Source: CAZBQG01 sp964493945 (GTDB lineage Bacteria; Pseudomonadota; Alphaproteobacteria; Rhodospirillales; UBA2165). Taken from it: a DNA stretch of 15,192 nt. Shown here piece by piece: positions 14,981-15,192 of this stretch. Numbering within the stretch: the stretch's first letter is position 1; every line of letters starts with the position of its first letter. Below the pieces are notes generated by a model. The model was given only the letters and a program-made list of their open reading frames with translations, was not told the origin of the DNA and made no database searches. The stretch spans positions 1 to 15,192 of the forward strand of contig CAZBQG010000095.1 in assembly GCA_964493945.1 (NCBI GenBank), read 5' to 3'. The position numbers and the translations under genes are program-made.

Positions 14981-15192
14981 TTATTTTTTCCGTCGTTTCG
15001 ATTTAACGAAATTCTCCAGGAATTTGGCCACCGCCGGCGGCGTCGATGAAGCCGAGACCAGTATTTTTTGCGCCAGGCGCCAATCCACCGGCTCCGGCGC
15101 GTAATACCAATCTTCAAAAAGAATCATCGATGAGCCTATTCCCTGTGCCCGATTGACATTATGTTCCATGGTTGATCGATGAGTTGGTTCCA
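14981..15192 (-). CDS. Hypothetical protein, C-terminal part only (5' end outside the window)
   Basis: A minus-strand frame is open from the right edge to a TAA at 14981. Codons upstream of the first internal ATG (15169) are also open, so the gene most likely starts outside the window. The visible part ends in a tryptophan- and tyrosine-containing stretch, FEDWYYAPEPVDWRLAQKIL, and a very basic tail, KSKRRKK. Codon use looks like a real gene, and it converges on the operon terminator. I do not recognise the family. Confidence 0.5.
   Translation of the reverse strand, partial: EPTHRSTMEHNVNRAQGIGSSMILFEDWYYAPEPVDWRLAQKILVSASSTPPAVAKFLENFVKSKRRKK

Noticed and set aside
1..15192. CRISPR arrays, insertion sequences, tRNA or rRNA genes
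   Set aside because: No regular short repeats, transposase frames, terminal inverted repeats or cloverleaf-like sequences were seen on either strand.

Overview
The window looks like chromosomal DNA of a GC-rich proteobacterium, most likely an alphaproteobacterium. This is an inference from the high GC at third codon positions, the TPP-riboswitch/thiC unit and the enzyme families present; there is no rRNA or other marker gene to fix the taxon. Ten largely intact housekeeping or metabolic genes fill almost all of positions 1045-14927. Both edges carry partial genes.

Left edge (1-914, minus strand, visibly AT-richer than the rest): a DUF488 gene, followed by a second gene of the kind often found beside DUF488. 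The second gene runs off the left edge and is interrupted by a single in-frame TAA at 296-298. The same reading frame is open on both sides of the stop, so I call it a pseudogene.

Housekeeping block (1045-5219, minus strand): guaB (IMP dehydrogenase), a GNAT acetyltransferase 17 bp behind it, then a sigma70-like promoter, a TPP riboswitch and thiC. guaB has its own good promoter match at 5248-5275, which also decides its start codon.

Main block (5379-14927, plus strand): nine closely packed co-directional genes closed by a rho-independent terminator at 14933-14962. In order they are an EamA transporter, a LigW-like amidohydrolase (metal-dependent decarboxylase), two tandem glutamate-mutase E-subunit paralogues, the B12-binding S subunit, the MutL/GlmL-type reactivase, a ThDP-dependent acetolactate-synthase-like enzyme, an L-aspartate-dehydrogenase-like enzyme and a RidA-family protein. 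Stop and start codons overlap or nearly touch through most of the block, so it reads as one operon.

The block is the interesting part. Both E subunits keep the residues that hold the adenosyl group of coenzyme B12 in glutamate mutase. Both have lost most of the residues that bind glutamate: two of the three claw arginines, the amino-group glutamate and both tyrosines. No methylaspartate ammonia-lyase gene is present. I infer an adenosylcobalamin-dependent carbon-skeleton mutase with a substrate other than glutamate, perhaps with a mixed E1/E2 catalytic pair. Its product would pass through dehydrogenation or deamination (AspDH-like), imine handling (RidA-like) and decarboxylation (LigW-like and/or ThDP enzyme). 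The substrate cannot be read from the sequence.

Right edge (14981-15192, minus strand): the C-terminal end of an unrecognised gene converging on the operon.
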